Part shown: piece by piece, positions 13,634-27,575 of the stretch | How positions within the stretch are numbered: the first letter of the stretch is position 1 | How the letters are laid out: the number at the start of each line of letters is the position of its first letter | Origin: Piscicola geometra | Lineage: Eukaryota > Annelida > Clitellata > Hirudinida > Piscicolidae | Reading direction: 5' to 3' | DNA: 64,000 nucleotides | Assembly (NCBI GenBank): GCA_943735955.1 | Contig: OX030970.1 | Span: forward strand, 1,346,684 to 1,410,683 | Notes under the pieces: generated by a model | Told to the model about the DNA's origin: nothing | What the model saw: only the letters and a program-made list of their open reading frames with translations | Databases searched by the model: none | Program-made: the position numbers and the translations under genes

Positions 13634-14235
13634 GGGAGAGATGGGGGGATTGGGGGTTTCGGCTTGTGATTATTATAGGCCTGCCATATATTTATATTAT
13701 TATTTTTAAAAAAATGAATACCTTTTTACGCTTTTGTGTTAATTTTTTTCGCACGTTGGGAAAATCTTATTTTTCCATTTTCAAACGTTTGAGTTATACT
13801 CTGCAAAACAAATAAAAGATCTCATTATAATTTTAACAGTAAGAAAAATAAAAAAATTTGGTAGTTTAGGAAATTTTCAAATTTAAATTGTTAAAAAATT
13901 AAGCTTTTTTACCCGTAAAATTCAGGAAAAAACCTGTTTAAAAAATAGACAAAAAAGAAAGTAAACTGAAAATTCAATTAAGTTTTTATAGGTGTCGTAA
14001 GGTTGTAAAGGCGTGCGATTTGCTTTGTTTGATGATTTAGAAACCACAAAGTTCTTTATTTATACCTAAAAACCATTAAAACCTTTCAAAAACTAAGTAT
14101 TTAGAGTTAAATCCTTAAAACACTACTCAATAAATATTTGATATAAAACTTTTATTAACTTTAAAATTAAATAATTCATTTAAAATTTTTGAAATACTAT
14201 CGAATAATCAATTTAATTAACACATTCATTCATCT
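13634..14235. other. AT-rich non-coding DNA
   Basis: A/T-rich. A T-rich frame at about 13,640-13,815 is not protein-like. Nothing else seen. Confidence 0.6.
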
Positions 14236-14400
14236 TTAAAGACCCCTCCTCTCCCAACACAGCGTCATTATTTCCACGAGACTGCACCATAAAAGAGCGT
14301 AATTGGCGCAATTTTCTCCTTTTGGCGTTTTGGCGTAATGAGCCTCTATTAACTGGTATTATCGCTCGTCGTCGATAATTAGTAGTCGGGTGCATAGAAT
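14236..14400. promoter_or_regulatory. Candidate regulatory island
   Basis: About 165 bp of even composition in AT-rich DNA. It contains the tandem words TTTTGGCG at 14,321 and 14,329 (E2F-like half sites), GTAATTGGCGC near 14,299, and homeodomain-like TAATTAG near 14,378. Function is inferred from composition only. Confidence 0.25.
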
Positions 14401-16711
14401 ATACAACCGGGCATGACCAAACAAAGAAAACTTATTCGCCTCCATTATTCCGTATCCATTAGAAATAATTTTTTTGTCGAAAATCTTTGTGTTTTATTGT
14501 TTTTTTTATGAATTATTATTTTGTCGAAGAATTATTATTATTGTTTTTTTTCTTCAAAAATTATTTTTTATTAAACATTATTAGTAGGAAAAATCATATA
14601 TTTAACTTTTTTTTCGTCAGACTTTTCCTATTAGTAATAATTCTATATATTAAGGATAATAGCTTTTGTAATAATTGCATTCCTTTCTATTGTGAAAAAA
14701 GACTTTAAAAATTTTTATTCATTATTTATATTTTTTGGCTGTTTTTATATTCTTCTAGTGTTCTATTCTTATTTTTCTTTTTCCATAATTATCTTTTGCC
14801 TTCAAGGTAAAAGAAAAAACGACATCAGATTAGCCCTAAATAATACCATTCCAATAATAATGATAATAAAGTATACAAAAGAAATATTTAGAAAAAATAA
14901 AATTCGACTATTTTGATTTGAAAGTTGGTTACCCCACTTAAGTACTCTAAAAATGGAAAAATTTGCAAAATGATTCGCGTATTGAACGAAAAATTAGTTT
15001 TTGAAAATTAACAAAATATAAGCTTATCAAAACTTTGTGACAGAAAAAATATGGTGGAAAAACAGATAAAACTTTAATTAAAGTATTTAAAACTTGTAAA
15101 ATTTAAATTAATTCTAGAAATATTGAAAAGAAAAACATTTATTGAAATGCGAAAATATATAAAAAGACGAAGAAAACATGTTAAAACTTTCAGAGAATAT
15201 TTCTCTAAACTGGTTCAAATTCTCCAAAAAAACGACAATTGCATGATGGGGACGAAATGCAGAAGGGTGATGTTTAATATTGGAACTTAATGCATGGGCG
15301 TGTGTTCATTGTATCAGTGTCAGCTGGGAGATAATACATGGAAATGATGATAAATGATGCTCTCTTAATGTTAGGTGTGAGCTGCTTATTAATTATTAAA
15401 ATTGAGGGGTGCGAAGAATTAGGTAAGGAAAGGGAGGAAAATGGATTAGTTGAAAAGAAGAGAGGAGATGGACGATTTAGAGAAAGAATAGAAGATTGAA
15501 AAAAGAAAACGAAAGAGTAAAATTATGAAGATGAAGTTTGGGCCCATGAGTGAAAATGGACAAAACACGAATGAAGTGAGAAAGAATAGAATGAGTGGTA
15601 AAAAGTTGGGGACATTTTTAAGATAGGCATGGTTGGTTGGTTGAATGAAAGTTTTTGGGATGGTGGATGAAAACTGCAAATACATGAGGGTAATGAAAGA
15701 CGAGCGGGTGCGGGTAAAACAATTGCTCTTAAATATTAGTTTTATACCTGTATTATTTCAAAAACATTACATTTAAAACTTTAACATTTCGATGAATTAT
15801 TCAAAACTAACAACAAAAATTTTCAAAATTTAACAAAATCTCTATAAACAACCTAGACCATAAATCTCTTTCAATTATTAATTTGAAGCTTTTTTTCTTA
15901 ATCTCGACTTACTACCACCTCAACCTCCATTAAACCCATCAAAAGTTTCCATTTCGATCATCACAATTTCTCATTTTACACAATTTCTTTAATCTTCTTT
16001 AATTTCTTCATTGCGTTTTTTTCTCAACACCATTCTTCAGATATGAAAATATTCAAATTAGAATGGTCTCAGAGTCTTAAACGATTCTCCCCAATTTACT
16101 ATGCCACTAAAACCATTTATTATTCTATTAATTTTCACCAATTTGAGAAAAATTTTTTTGCCTATTTTTCAAAAACTTCTAACCACCAGCTTGGCAGATC
16201 AAATAGTTTCTCTCTCCTTCCCCTCCTCTAGCATCAAGGATTAAGTTTATAATGAGAAAGATCAAAAAGATTTGGGAAGTGATTGGTTTAATTTTCTTAT
16301 CAATCATACGTCCTAATCATTATTGAAGATTTCAATAATTTCGGAAGTAAAATTTTAAAACTATTCTTTTGGATTATTTTTGTCATTATTGAATATTAAA
16401 TTTAAATATTTGTGCAAAATGATAACAAGACAGATGATAGCAACAGCACAAACTACAACAAACTACAAAAACCACTAAAGCTACAACTACAACCTCTAAA
16501 AAAACAACAACCACACAAAAAATACAACCACACAAACAAACATAAAACCACTACAGATAGATCACGACGACAACTGCAACAACCACTACCACAACTACTA
16601 CGACAGGCAAATCGCGTGCGCAGAGTAAGATGACAAGGAACAGAGTCACAAATTATGTCGCTTAATGAGAGCAAGAGCACTATGTCTAATCGGCCATGAT
16701 GAGAAGCCACC
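14401..16711. other. AT-rich non-coding DNA
   Basis: Very A/T-rich, with T-rich hydrophobic pseudo-frames at 14,487-14,916. A less AT-rich patch at about 15,230-15,420 contains TTAATGCATGGGCG. A CAA-rich patch lies at about 16,430-16,600. No gene seen. Confidence 0.6.
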
Positions 16712-17103
<392 letters not shown>

Positions 17104-17695
17104 GAGCAATCTGAATTTGAAATTAATGTCATTTGACGTTCGAAACGCTTGATTTACAATAACGATGATAAAATAAATAAATAATAATAATAACAAAATA
17201 AAAACACAAATAATCTATTTAGAAATAAATATTAAAAATAATATAATAAAAACACTAATAATATATTTATTATTTTCACTGGTATATTACATTTTGCGTT
17301 ATTTTTACTCGATTTGTCGTTTGTCATGCCATTCTCGAAATAGATTTATAGACTTAATTATGTCTTTTTATGGAAAAACTAAAACTAAGAAACTTAGATA
17401 AAATATAAAGAATTAAAATCATTGGAAAAATTAATTCAAAATATAAAAAATTGAAAAATTTAAATAAAAAAGAAAAATTATATTAAGTTGTCTGAGTACA
17501 AATATGATGGCTAAGAATCGAATGATCAATAAAAAATGGCATTTTATATTGTTTTCAAAATAAATCATTTTTAAATGAAGAAAAAAAGTAATTAAATTAG
17601 TTGAAAACATTTTTATTCTGATAAAGGATGTTGAATCTGTGTAATTGGTTAAACCACTGCCTGTTCTTGAATCTGTAGTGTTGATAAAAACTTAG
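17104..17695. other. AT-rich non-coding DNA
   Basis: A/T-rich with no recognised element. Confidence 0.65.
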
Positions 17696-17782
17696 ATGGA
17701 TTAATGGAGGATAGATGGATGGAAAATTGATGGATGGATAGATGGATGAATGAATGGATGGATTTATGGATGGATGGATGAA
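17696..17782. repeat. (GGAT)n short array
   Basis: Imperfect ATGGATGGAT units, about 85 bp. Confidence 0.8.
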
Positions 17783-17849
17783 GAGCAAGAAATGTTCGTG
17801 CCTAATGGAAGCCAAGAAGTTCCGCCTAATCATATCGTCTCTTGTTAAC

Positions 17850-17972
17850 CCCCATCATTACCATCGCTACCACGATCATCATCATCACCCTCAACTCCAT
17901 CATCATCATCATCATTATCAACATCAACATCATCATCATCAACTTCATCATCATCAACTTCATTATTCTCGT
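17850..17972. repeat. (ATC)n short array
   Basis: CATCATCATC with CAACATC interruptions, about 120 bp, giving an open His-rich frame by repetition. Confidence 0.85.
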
Positions 17973-19256
17973 CTCTTACATTAAAAGTTTCCAAGAAAAG
18001 ATTCTTAAAATAAAATAAAAATTCTGTTTCATACCAGCATCAATCGTAATTATATCTCTATTCTATATATCCATTTATCCATAAATCCGCTTCTACCAAA
18101 ATACAATAGACTCCAGGTTAAACTAATTCATTTCAGATTTATCAAATTTGTTTCTTTGAATTTACACGTAATTTATGAAGTATTATTTAATAATTTATGG
18201 ATTATTCACATAAATGTAAATACATTTTAGAGATTTTGCTTTAACTCTATAAAAAACTTATTTTTAAGTGATTTTTTAACTAATTAATTATTTTTACTAA
18301 ATTAATAAAAACAGTTTCATTCCATAACTTTGAAGATTTTTATCTCTTTATTATCGGTTTTTATAAAGAAATTCCATTTTTTTTCTATTCGAATTGATCT
18401 AATTCGAAATGTCATCTTGGATTATTTCAGGTGTTTGTTTAGCCATCATAACTATCATCCCCTTCATCATCTTCATCATCATCATCCTCATCATCATCTT
18501 CATCATTTTTTCACTCATATTTTACTTTCATATATTTACATTCACCATCACGACACACCAATTCACACCATTATCACTCTTCAAGTAAATCATCAACTTT
18601 ATCAATAATCCAACATTTTCAATGATAAGTCATCACCAAACTTCATCACCAAACTTCATCACCAAACTTCATCACTACCCTCAACCACCCTCCACCACTC
18701 TCCACCATCCTCCACCTCCCATCATCACTTCTATTACATGCTATAATTCTCGACGATTCTCTAGCGTGGTCGGCTAACATTAGAGCCGAAACAAAACTTT
18801 TCTTGGTCGACTTCTATGTAGTTAGATGGCAATACTTATTTTTCTTTCTTTTTTATAATTATAACTACAAAATTTGGAGCTTTATAAATACAAAATCTAT
18901 CATATATGAATATTTTAATTATTTGATAAAAAACTATTAACTCTATACTTTTTATTTTTTCTTATCAAACCAATACAATGACAGGAAACCGTGGAAGGTA
19001 GTACTGATTTGATCAGTCTTCTAATAAAACCATTATTATTCAAAAATTGAAATATAAGGTCAAAATTTTCGAAATTTAATTTATATTGTTTTAAGAGCTA
19101 TTTTTTAAAAATACTTTCACGTTTTTTTTGTTTTTTTGTTTCCCGTTTTGTGGTCATTTTTTAATTATTATTTTTCTGCGCTTTTGATGCTCTGCAGACT
19201 CCAGCGTCCAAACCATCCATAACCCTAACAAGACCGCTAATCCTAATAAGGAATCT
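17973..19256. other. Non-coding, small ATC patches and one island
   Basis: AT-rich. Short (ATC)n runs occur at about 18,455-18,510. Three direct copies of a CAAACTTCATCAC unit lie at about 18,637-18,675. A unique island of even composition spans about 18,735-18,835. No gene seen. Confidence 0.55.
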
Positions 19257-19375
19257 TTATCATTTTCTTCAGCAACATCATCATCATCAGCATCATTCTC
19301 ATCATCATCCTCTTAATCATCATCTTCATCATCTTCATCATCATCATCATCTTCCTCATCATCTTCCTCTTCATT

Positions 19376-19406
<31 letters not shown>

Positions 19407-19412
19407 GCATCA
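19257..19412. repeat. (ATC)n array
   Basis: ATC/TTC trinucleotides, about 155 bp, purest near 19,380-19,405. Confidence 0.9.
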
Positions 19413-19435
19413 TCAATGAGACAAAAAGCAACTAT

Positions 19436-19545
19436 ATTACTAATAATACTATTACTTATAGTAGTAGTAATAAGAGTAGTAAGAGTAATTGTAGTATTAG
19501 TAGTAATAGTAGTAGTAGTAGTTGTAGTAATAGTAGTAGTAGTAA

Positions 19546-19614
<69 letters not shown>

Positions 19615-19686
19615 AAGTAGTAGTAGTAGTTGTAGTAATAGTAGTAGTATTAGGAGTAATAGTAGTAGTAGTAGTAGTAGAAGTAG
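19436..19686. repeat. (TAG)n array
   Basis: TAG units with TAA, TTG and AGA interruptions, about 250 bp. It lies 25 bp from the ATC array and inverted relative to the (CTA)n array at 16,712. Confidence 0.92.
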
Positions 19687-20578
19687 TTGCAAAGATGACA
19701 AATTCTTCTTCATTTCTAGCTTGCATTGCATAATTTGAGAACAATAGACAGATCGATAGATCGATCTGAATATATGGAAAACAAAATTGGAATAATGAAA
19801 GAATGAGAGAGTAAAGAGAGGAAAGTATGAATAAAAATTAAATGGAAAAAGTATTATTTAATAACTTTTTATTATGGCAATACAACTAAATTACCAGCTT
19901 TACAACCACTTAAGTAACCAAGAAGCATTTTTTTCTTTCCAACTAAATTTTAATATTATTTTTTTCTTGAACCTTTCACAGACCATATTCAACCATTTTT
20001 TCGCCCCTTCTTCACATTTTTACTTGATATTTATTTTCTCAAATTTCCCCCATACTACCCATTCTAGAACCTTTTAGACTTTTCTCTATTAAAAGAGTTA
20101 CAAATATACAGAGTGTAATAAAGAGAAAGACTGTTTTTCCAAATAATTTTTATGCAAAAATTGAAAAAAATACAATGTTTTTGGAAAGAAGAGATGTTTG
20201 GAATGAGTAATATACTAACAGCTGTAATTTGGGGTGGTTTATTGTGGAAATAGAGTGGTTGTAGTAGTGGGTGTTTAGTGGTTGTAGTGGTAGTCGTATA
20301 AATGTGGTTGTAGCAGATAGTATATGATAGGTACGTTTAAAACTTGAATAAGTTTTTACATTTTTCAAAATGGTATAATTAAATTTATTTATTATTTTTC
20401 TCTGATTGTTACACTGTTGAAAAGTTTTTCTTCAACAACAACAAATTCTTCGAGTTTTTCCTTTCTCCTCTCCTTCATTACAATCAGGTAATGTTCTTTA
20501 ATATAACGATCGAAGCTTTTCAGTCTGATTGCGAAAGCGCATTACTATAAAAAAGCAAAACAGTGACTCTACTCCAGT
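19687..20578. other. AT-rich non-coding DNA
   Basis: A/T-rich, with a GTGGTTGTAG-rich patch at about 20,230-20,320. No gene seen. Confidence 0.6.
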
Positions 20579-20850
<272 letters not shown>

Positions 20851-20964
20851 GCAACTTGTTGCGGCTTAAGTCAAAACAGAAACTGAATTGTAGCTGGAAT
20901 GAATGAAATAATTCAATTTATAAGCCCTCCATTAGAGCAATGTAATGGCGGAGAAGAAAAATGA

Positions 20965-21171
20965 TTTTGATGATGATGATGATGATGGGGATGATGATGA
21001 TAATGGTGATGATGATGATGATGGTGATGATGATGCTGAAGATGATGATGGTGAAGATGATGATAAGAATGGTGGTGATGAAGATGATTACAATAACGAT
21101 GATGATATTGAATGTGATGATGATAAAGATGATGATGAGGATAAGAAAAAGATAACATTTGGGGAGCAAAG

Positions 21172-21211
<40 letters not shown>

Positions 21212-21212
21212 C
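20965..21212. repeat. (GAT)n array, imperfect
   Basis: GATGATGATGGTGA-type units, then a purer (GAT)n stretch at 21,174-21,210. A 77-codon Asp-rich frame starts with an ATG at 20,945, but it is almost wholly repeat-encoded. Confidence 0.9.
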
Positions 21213-22616
21213 TTCGACGTATCTTATTCACGAGAAAAACGCTGTTACTGTAGGCAAACTAGATTCTGAAAAATTAGAAGAACTTGGTCGCATTCAAAAA
21301 CTGGAAAAAGATCTTTTCTATTTTTCACTTGTTAAATCAAAAATTTCATCTACAAACTTTTTCTTTAAATTATGTATTATTTTATTCTAAAAAACTAACA
21401 ATGTAAAAAATGTATATAATTGAAATCATGTATAAAAAAATTATTTTTTATTTTTAATATAACATTTTAAAAAGCAATCACAGAATCTAGAAAAGGTATG
21501 AAATTTTATTTGGCTGTTATTTCTAAAAAAGCAAGTCATATAAGCAGAAAAAATAATCTTTTGAATAATTTAAATGACAAATCATAAATATATGGATCTC
21601 ATAAGGCGGCTATTTGACAACCAAAAATAAATAAAAAACCAGAAAAACTGTTACATAAAAAATTAAAAACTTTAAAAATTAAAGAATAATATAAAATAAG
21701 CAAGAAAAAAATAGTTAAAAGGCAGAAAAATGAAATCATATTTTCATGTGTTTAAATCAAAGTGATTCGATGAAAGATATGAATAAATAAAAAATAAATA
21801 TATGTAAGTCGTTGAAAAGTATACGAATTAACGCATTTTGGAGAAGTTTTGGAAATATATATATATATATATATATATAAATTTATATATATATACAAAA
21901 TTGTTTTTTTGTTTTTATAATTTAATAAAAAAAAGAAAAATATGTTTTTTAAACTCATTTTGAAAAAGTAATATTTTGAGAAAAACTTTTGCTATTTATC
22001 TGGGATATTTTCATTTTGCAGCAAATTGAAGAAAAATTATACTTTTAATGTTTTTGAAATTAAAAAAGACATTCGGCAGATGAGAATTTGTCGATTGAAG
22101 ATGATGGAAGAGTTTGAACTTGCAGAAAAAAGTATTTCAAAACAAATAACGCCATTGAAATTGCTGCAAAAACAAAGTCAAAAAATTTTTTTTCAATAAA
22201 TAAACTGAATAAATAAATATTTTAAAATATTATTCATTAAAAGGTAACTAAATGTAATTTTAAAGTACTAACCTATTTTTTTTCAATATAAAAGTTAAAA
22301 TAAATGTTTTTAAAAGTAAGTCGCAATTGAATTTTAAATTACCAAAATCTTGTTAAAAATTCATAAAATTATTAAAACAAACATAATATGATGGTAAAGC
22401 ACTTTATTGCGGTATATAAAAACACTTTCAAAATTCAAAAGAAATAAAGACGCTATTTGAAATAAATAAAACAAAATAATCATATATTAAATAATACAGA
22501 CACAATTTACAAGTATGAAAATAAAATTAAAGAAGTACTAAATCCCAAAAGAACCAGAACTTCTTATTTAAATAATAAATTATTCCATATTTTTCAACTT
22601 ATAAATTCCTATATTA
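21213..22616. other. AT-rich non-coding DNA with (TA)n
   Basis: A/T-rich. A (TA)n run lies at about 21,855-21,897. No gene seen. Confidence 0.65.
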
Positions 22617-22990
22617 AACGTGTGTGTCTTTGTATATGTGTGTTTGTATGTGTGCTTGAGTATTTTTATGAATGTGTATGTGGGTGTGAGTGGGTGTGAG
22701 TGTATGTGTGTTTAGGTATGTGTGTGTGTATGTGTGTGTAGGTATGTGTGTGTGTATGTGTGTGTATGTGTGTGTGTATGTGTGTGTGTATGTGTGTGTG
22801 TATGTGTGTGTGTATGTGTGTTTGTATGTGGGTGTGTGCGTGAAAAGAAGGCGTCCAAATGGACGTTCTTATTAAATATTGGATTAACATGGCGTGCTCT
22901 AAAATTGCGTATTTGTGCGTGTGTTTGTGTTTGTGTGTGTATATGTGTGTGTATGTGTTCGTGTGTGTACTTTTTGTGTGTGTGGGATAT
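22617..22990. repeat. (TG)n / (GTATGTGTGT)n array
   Basis: From 22,690 to 22,840 the array is a higher-order 10-12 bp unit of GTATGTGTGT type. A unique 70-bp insert (about 22,843-22,915) separates a second, looser TG tract. Confidence 0.85.
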
Positions 22991-24399
22991 TGAGGAATGA
23001 AATTAATTTTAAAAAAAGTTTCAAGTCAATTGAATAAAAACTTAAATCGCCTAATGACCAATTAAGATCAATAGAGTGAAAAAATTTAACGAACGGCGTT
23101 CAGAAGATGCATTGCAAAAACCTCAAAAACTAAACTTAACCTTTCTCGAAAGAAATTCCAACTTAAATGGAAAAGTTAATATAATGAATAAATAAAAATC
23201 CCATGTTGAATTTTTTAATTAATTCTTTAATTGTAAAAACCAATGTGAAATATTTGATTTTTAAATTTAAACCAATGAGTAATCGAATTTTTTGTTACAT
23301 GATTGTCTTTAAGATGGAAAAAATTGGAAGAACGGAGAGAAAAACGGTTTCTTTATCTTTTTTTTCTTCACTCTTTTTAATACCATCCCTCCCACATCTT
23401 TTCTTTATCTTCTCCTCCTCTCTCCATCCATCCTTCCTTCCAATATATCTTTCTCATTTCTAACTCCCCCCTTCCTTCACTCATCTCTCTCCCTCCATCT
23501 CCTCCCCACCTCAACACCCCAACATCGCCCTCTCTTAATCTTCCATTCATTCGAGCTGCTTTCCACACCGTCTTGCCCACGCCATACCTCCATCCATCAC
23601 ACACCATCGCTCGCTACCTTCATTACATCGCTTATCACACACCATCGCTCGCTACCTTCATTACATCGCTTATCGCCATAACTTCTGGCTAATAATAACA
23701 AATTATTTGAATCAGTTTTTTTATAATGAAAAAATTGATATAAATGTATGTTTATATATATATTTTTGTCTTTTTTCCTAAATGTATTTGAGTTTTTAAT
23801 GTAATTCTGAAAGTTTCAATTATTTTTTATATTGTTTTTCTTTTTTTCTTTTTTTTTTGAAATATATTTTTCCATTTCTAAAGATTTTTAATTGCCATTT
23901 TCAAGCAATTTTCTTTTTCAAAAAACGTCTAATTATCCAAATTAAAAAACCTCTCAAAAGAAAATTGGTTGAATAGGTAGAAGAAGAAATAAAAAGATGA
24001 GTGGATGAAAAAAGAAAATAATTAAAAGAAAAAAATCAGCATATGAATTAATTTATTTAATATTTCAGTATTTAATAATGTCCAAAATAAATAAATTATC
24101 AAACAAATGAAATAATAGGAAATTGAGAGAATAAAAAATATATATATATATATATATATTGAAAAGAAAGAGATAAGTGAGTGTTGAGGAGATTTAAAGT
24201 GGCAGCTAATAACCGTGGTCAACCATGGATGGAGGGATAGGTGGATGAATAGATCAATGGAGGAATGAAAGAATGGGTGAAAAAATAGATAAATAAATTT
24301 ACAATAAGTTTATAGATTGACAAATTGAGCAAAATTGTAACAACTAAAAATATAAGCAAAGGTTACTTTATTTACATTTCAAACAAAACTGATCTCCAA
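22991..24399. other. Non-coding; 38-bp tandem duplication
   Basis: AT-rich to 23,340, then C/T-rich. A 38-bp block containing ACCATCGCTCGCTACC is tandemly duplicated (copies begin near 23,603 and 23,641). A (TA)n run lies at about 24,140-24,160. No gene seen. Confidence 0.6.
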
Positions 24400-24612
24400 A
24401 AAAACCACATTCTCAGCCATTAAAGTTCCAACCACACTACACCTCATCAAACCACACAACTCTACTCCAAACCCCACCAAAGCCCTTCCCCTCTTCCAAA
24501 CCATACCAAACTACACTACAAACTCTCTCTCCCCTTTCACACCACACCTCACCAAACCACACCACACTACAAGCCCACCTTCTCCACTAAATCAAACCCC
24601 CTCCAAACCCCC
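24400..24612. repeat. Degenerate C/A-rich tract
   Basis: Irregular CCAAACCACACC-type repeats, about 210 bp, ending in a run of nine C. Confidence 0.6.
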
Positions 24613-24619
24613 CCCCCTA

Positions 24620-25055
24620 CCACACGACAGCACAAACTCGGGTTGTGAGGGTGAATAATATGGCATTACTTGCACAAACACCCTCTCCCCTCGATGAATT
24701 AATGTCTGACGAGGCGGCATTAGTGCTATTTACTATTCCTTTTACCTCGAAATAGTTTTTTTGACTTTTAAAACTTAATTTTTTAATGTTATTTATGAAT
24801 ATATCGAAATGAAATTCATGTATGGTATACAACAAGATGGGAAAAAATTGAAATGTAATATGTTTAAATGATGATGAAGAGAAAAAAGAAAAAGATGGTG
24901 GTGATGATGATGATTGTGGTGATGATGATGATTGTCGTGATGGTGATGATCGCTAGAAAGCTGCTGCGCTGGTCATTCCCATAGTAATTAGCAGGACAAA
25001 TGGCGCCAAAACATCACATGACCCGTGTATGATTGGTTGCTGAGACAATTTCATT
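24620..25055. other. Two unique islands flanking a (GAT)n patch
   Basis: Higher-complexity sequence at about 24,625-24,770 and 24,950-25,055. The second contains TAATTAGC, CATTCCC and CACATGACC words. They flank a GAT-rich patch at 24,890-24,950. No coding frame was recognised. Confidence 0.35.
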
Positions 25056-25796
<741 letters not shown>

Positions 25797-26694
25797 CCAT
25801 TCTCTGTTGCGACTCCGGTAAGGGCATGGGGCCATCACCGTTAATAATAACTCCAGCCTACGCCCATGCGCGCTCGTTGTATATATATATATAACTATAT
25901 TTAATAAATAGATATATTGTATATTTATTCCTAATTTGAAAATATATTTTGAATTAATCATTTATTAGTATACAAATATTTAAATTAATTCAGTTTTTAT
26001 TCATTATTTTTTAATAAATAAATAATTAAATCTTGCGATGTTTCAGTGGACAAATTATCACTTCGTTAGTTTCAAAATATCTATTTATAATAGTTTTCGT
26101 GTGTTTGTATGTTTAGGATTTTGGTTTATGGATGTGTGTTTTAAGAGATATGTATGTGGAAAAGTATGTGTGGAGTGAAGTATTGATTGGAGAATGTTAT
26201 AGATGAAACCATTACCTCCACAATTAAGTTACCAGCGCATTTCACACGTGCATTAGTCGAACTTTACTTCACGTCCACACCAACGTGTGTGTGCAAGCTT
26301 CATCTTTTTCACATCCGTTAAGGACCAAAAATATGTAAAAAGATTGTTTAACTTAGGAATACAAAGATATTAAATAAATCCAAGAGAACAAAAGCACAAA
26401 CATATACAGTAAAATACACACAGATACACACAGACTCACGTACATACGAAATTATTTCAAAGCCATCAATAATTTTATCGATTGAGAATATACACGTCAA
26501 ATGTATGTTTGTATGGAAGCCTATGTAATTACTCTGACGCCTCTATATGTGTATGTGTGTGTGTTTGTGTGTGTGTGTTGGTGTATGTGTATTGGTATGT
26601 TTGAATGGATTTTAATATGTGATTTTATGAAAAAAATCTAGTAAAGTGACGTAAAAAATAGATTTTCATCATTTTTTCATTGATTGGCATGTAA
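25797..26694. other. Non-coding; small island then AT-rich
   Basis: A unique island of even composition at 25,797-25,880, then A/T-rich DNA. Another less AT-rich patch lies at about 26,205-26,320. No gene seen. Confidence 0.55.
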
Positions 26695-26890
26695 TTTTTA
26701 TAATCAAAACTACAAACGTACACAAACACACACAAAAAACACACACACAAAACCACACACACACAAAATTACACACACAATAGACGAGTGATGGCGACTC
26801 AAATTTAATAAATCTTTGTTATTAAGCCAACACACTGACCATACACGCTTGAATACACTAGCACATAAATACACGTACACCCACACATAT

Positions 26891-26931
<41 letters not shown>

Positions 26932-27180
26932 ATATGGACATTATTTTCTAAGACTTTCGCACGCTTTTATCCACTCAAGCGTCAAGTGAAACACGCACGC
27001 ATTCACACATACAAGCGAACATACAAACACAAATTAACACATACAAAAAATCATTAAAACATAATCAAGGATGGATGCACAAAAACACACTTATACACAC
27101 ATACAGTCGTACACATACAAACACACACAACGAAATAAACACACATACAAACACACACACACACACACAAATGGCCACTA
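26695..27180. repeat. CA-rich tract
   Basis: Several short CA runs (26,705-26,780, 26,880-26,930, 27,085-27,170) with unique sequence between. Confidence 0.8.
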
Positions 27181-27295
27181 GCTGACCGTGGCTCACGCTT
27201 GAAAAAGAATTAATGTTATCTTGATAAATCCAAATAGAAATATCAATACAATTTATTAATTTTATCTTGATGATTTATCGTTGATTGTGTGATGC

Positions 27296-27486
27296 AGCAA
27301 CCGCACACAGACAGACACAGACGCAAACATCTATTCCCACATCCATCCACACATCAAGACACTCATCCATACATACATCAATACGCACTAAGACATCAAT
27401 AAACACATATATCCAAAGATCCATAAAAGCATCCATTCACACATACACACACACAAACACATCCATACACACATCCACATACACGT

Positions 27487-27575
<89 letters not shown>
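27296..27575. repeat. (CA)n array with degenerate CATCCACA leader
   Basis: Degenerate CA/CATC units to about 27,480, then pure CA to about 27,573. Confidence 0.9.

Noticed and set aside
14487..14916. Phe/Ile/Leu-rich frames that look like membrane proteins
   Set aside because: T-rich DNA gives hydrophobic low-complexity frames throughout the A/T-rich regions; there is no motif or codon structure.
19210..19230. Telomere-like CCCTAAC
   Set aside because: A single occurrence in unique sequence, not an array.
20945..21178. 77-codon Asp-rich acidic ORF with its own ATG
   Set aside because: Almost the whole frame is GAT repeat. The flanking codons give no recognisable sequence, and the opposite strand is equally open.
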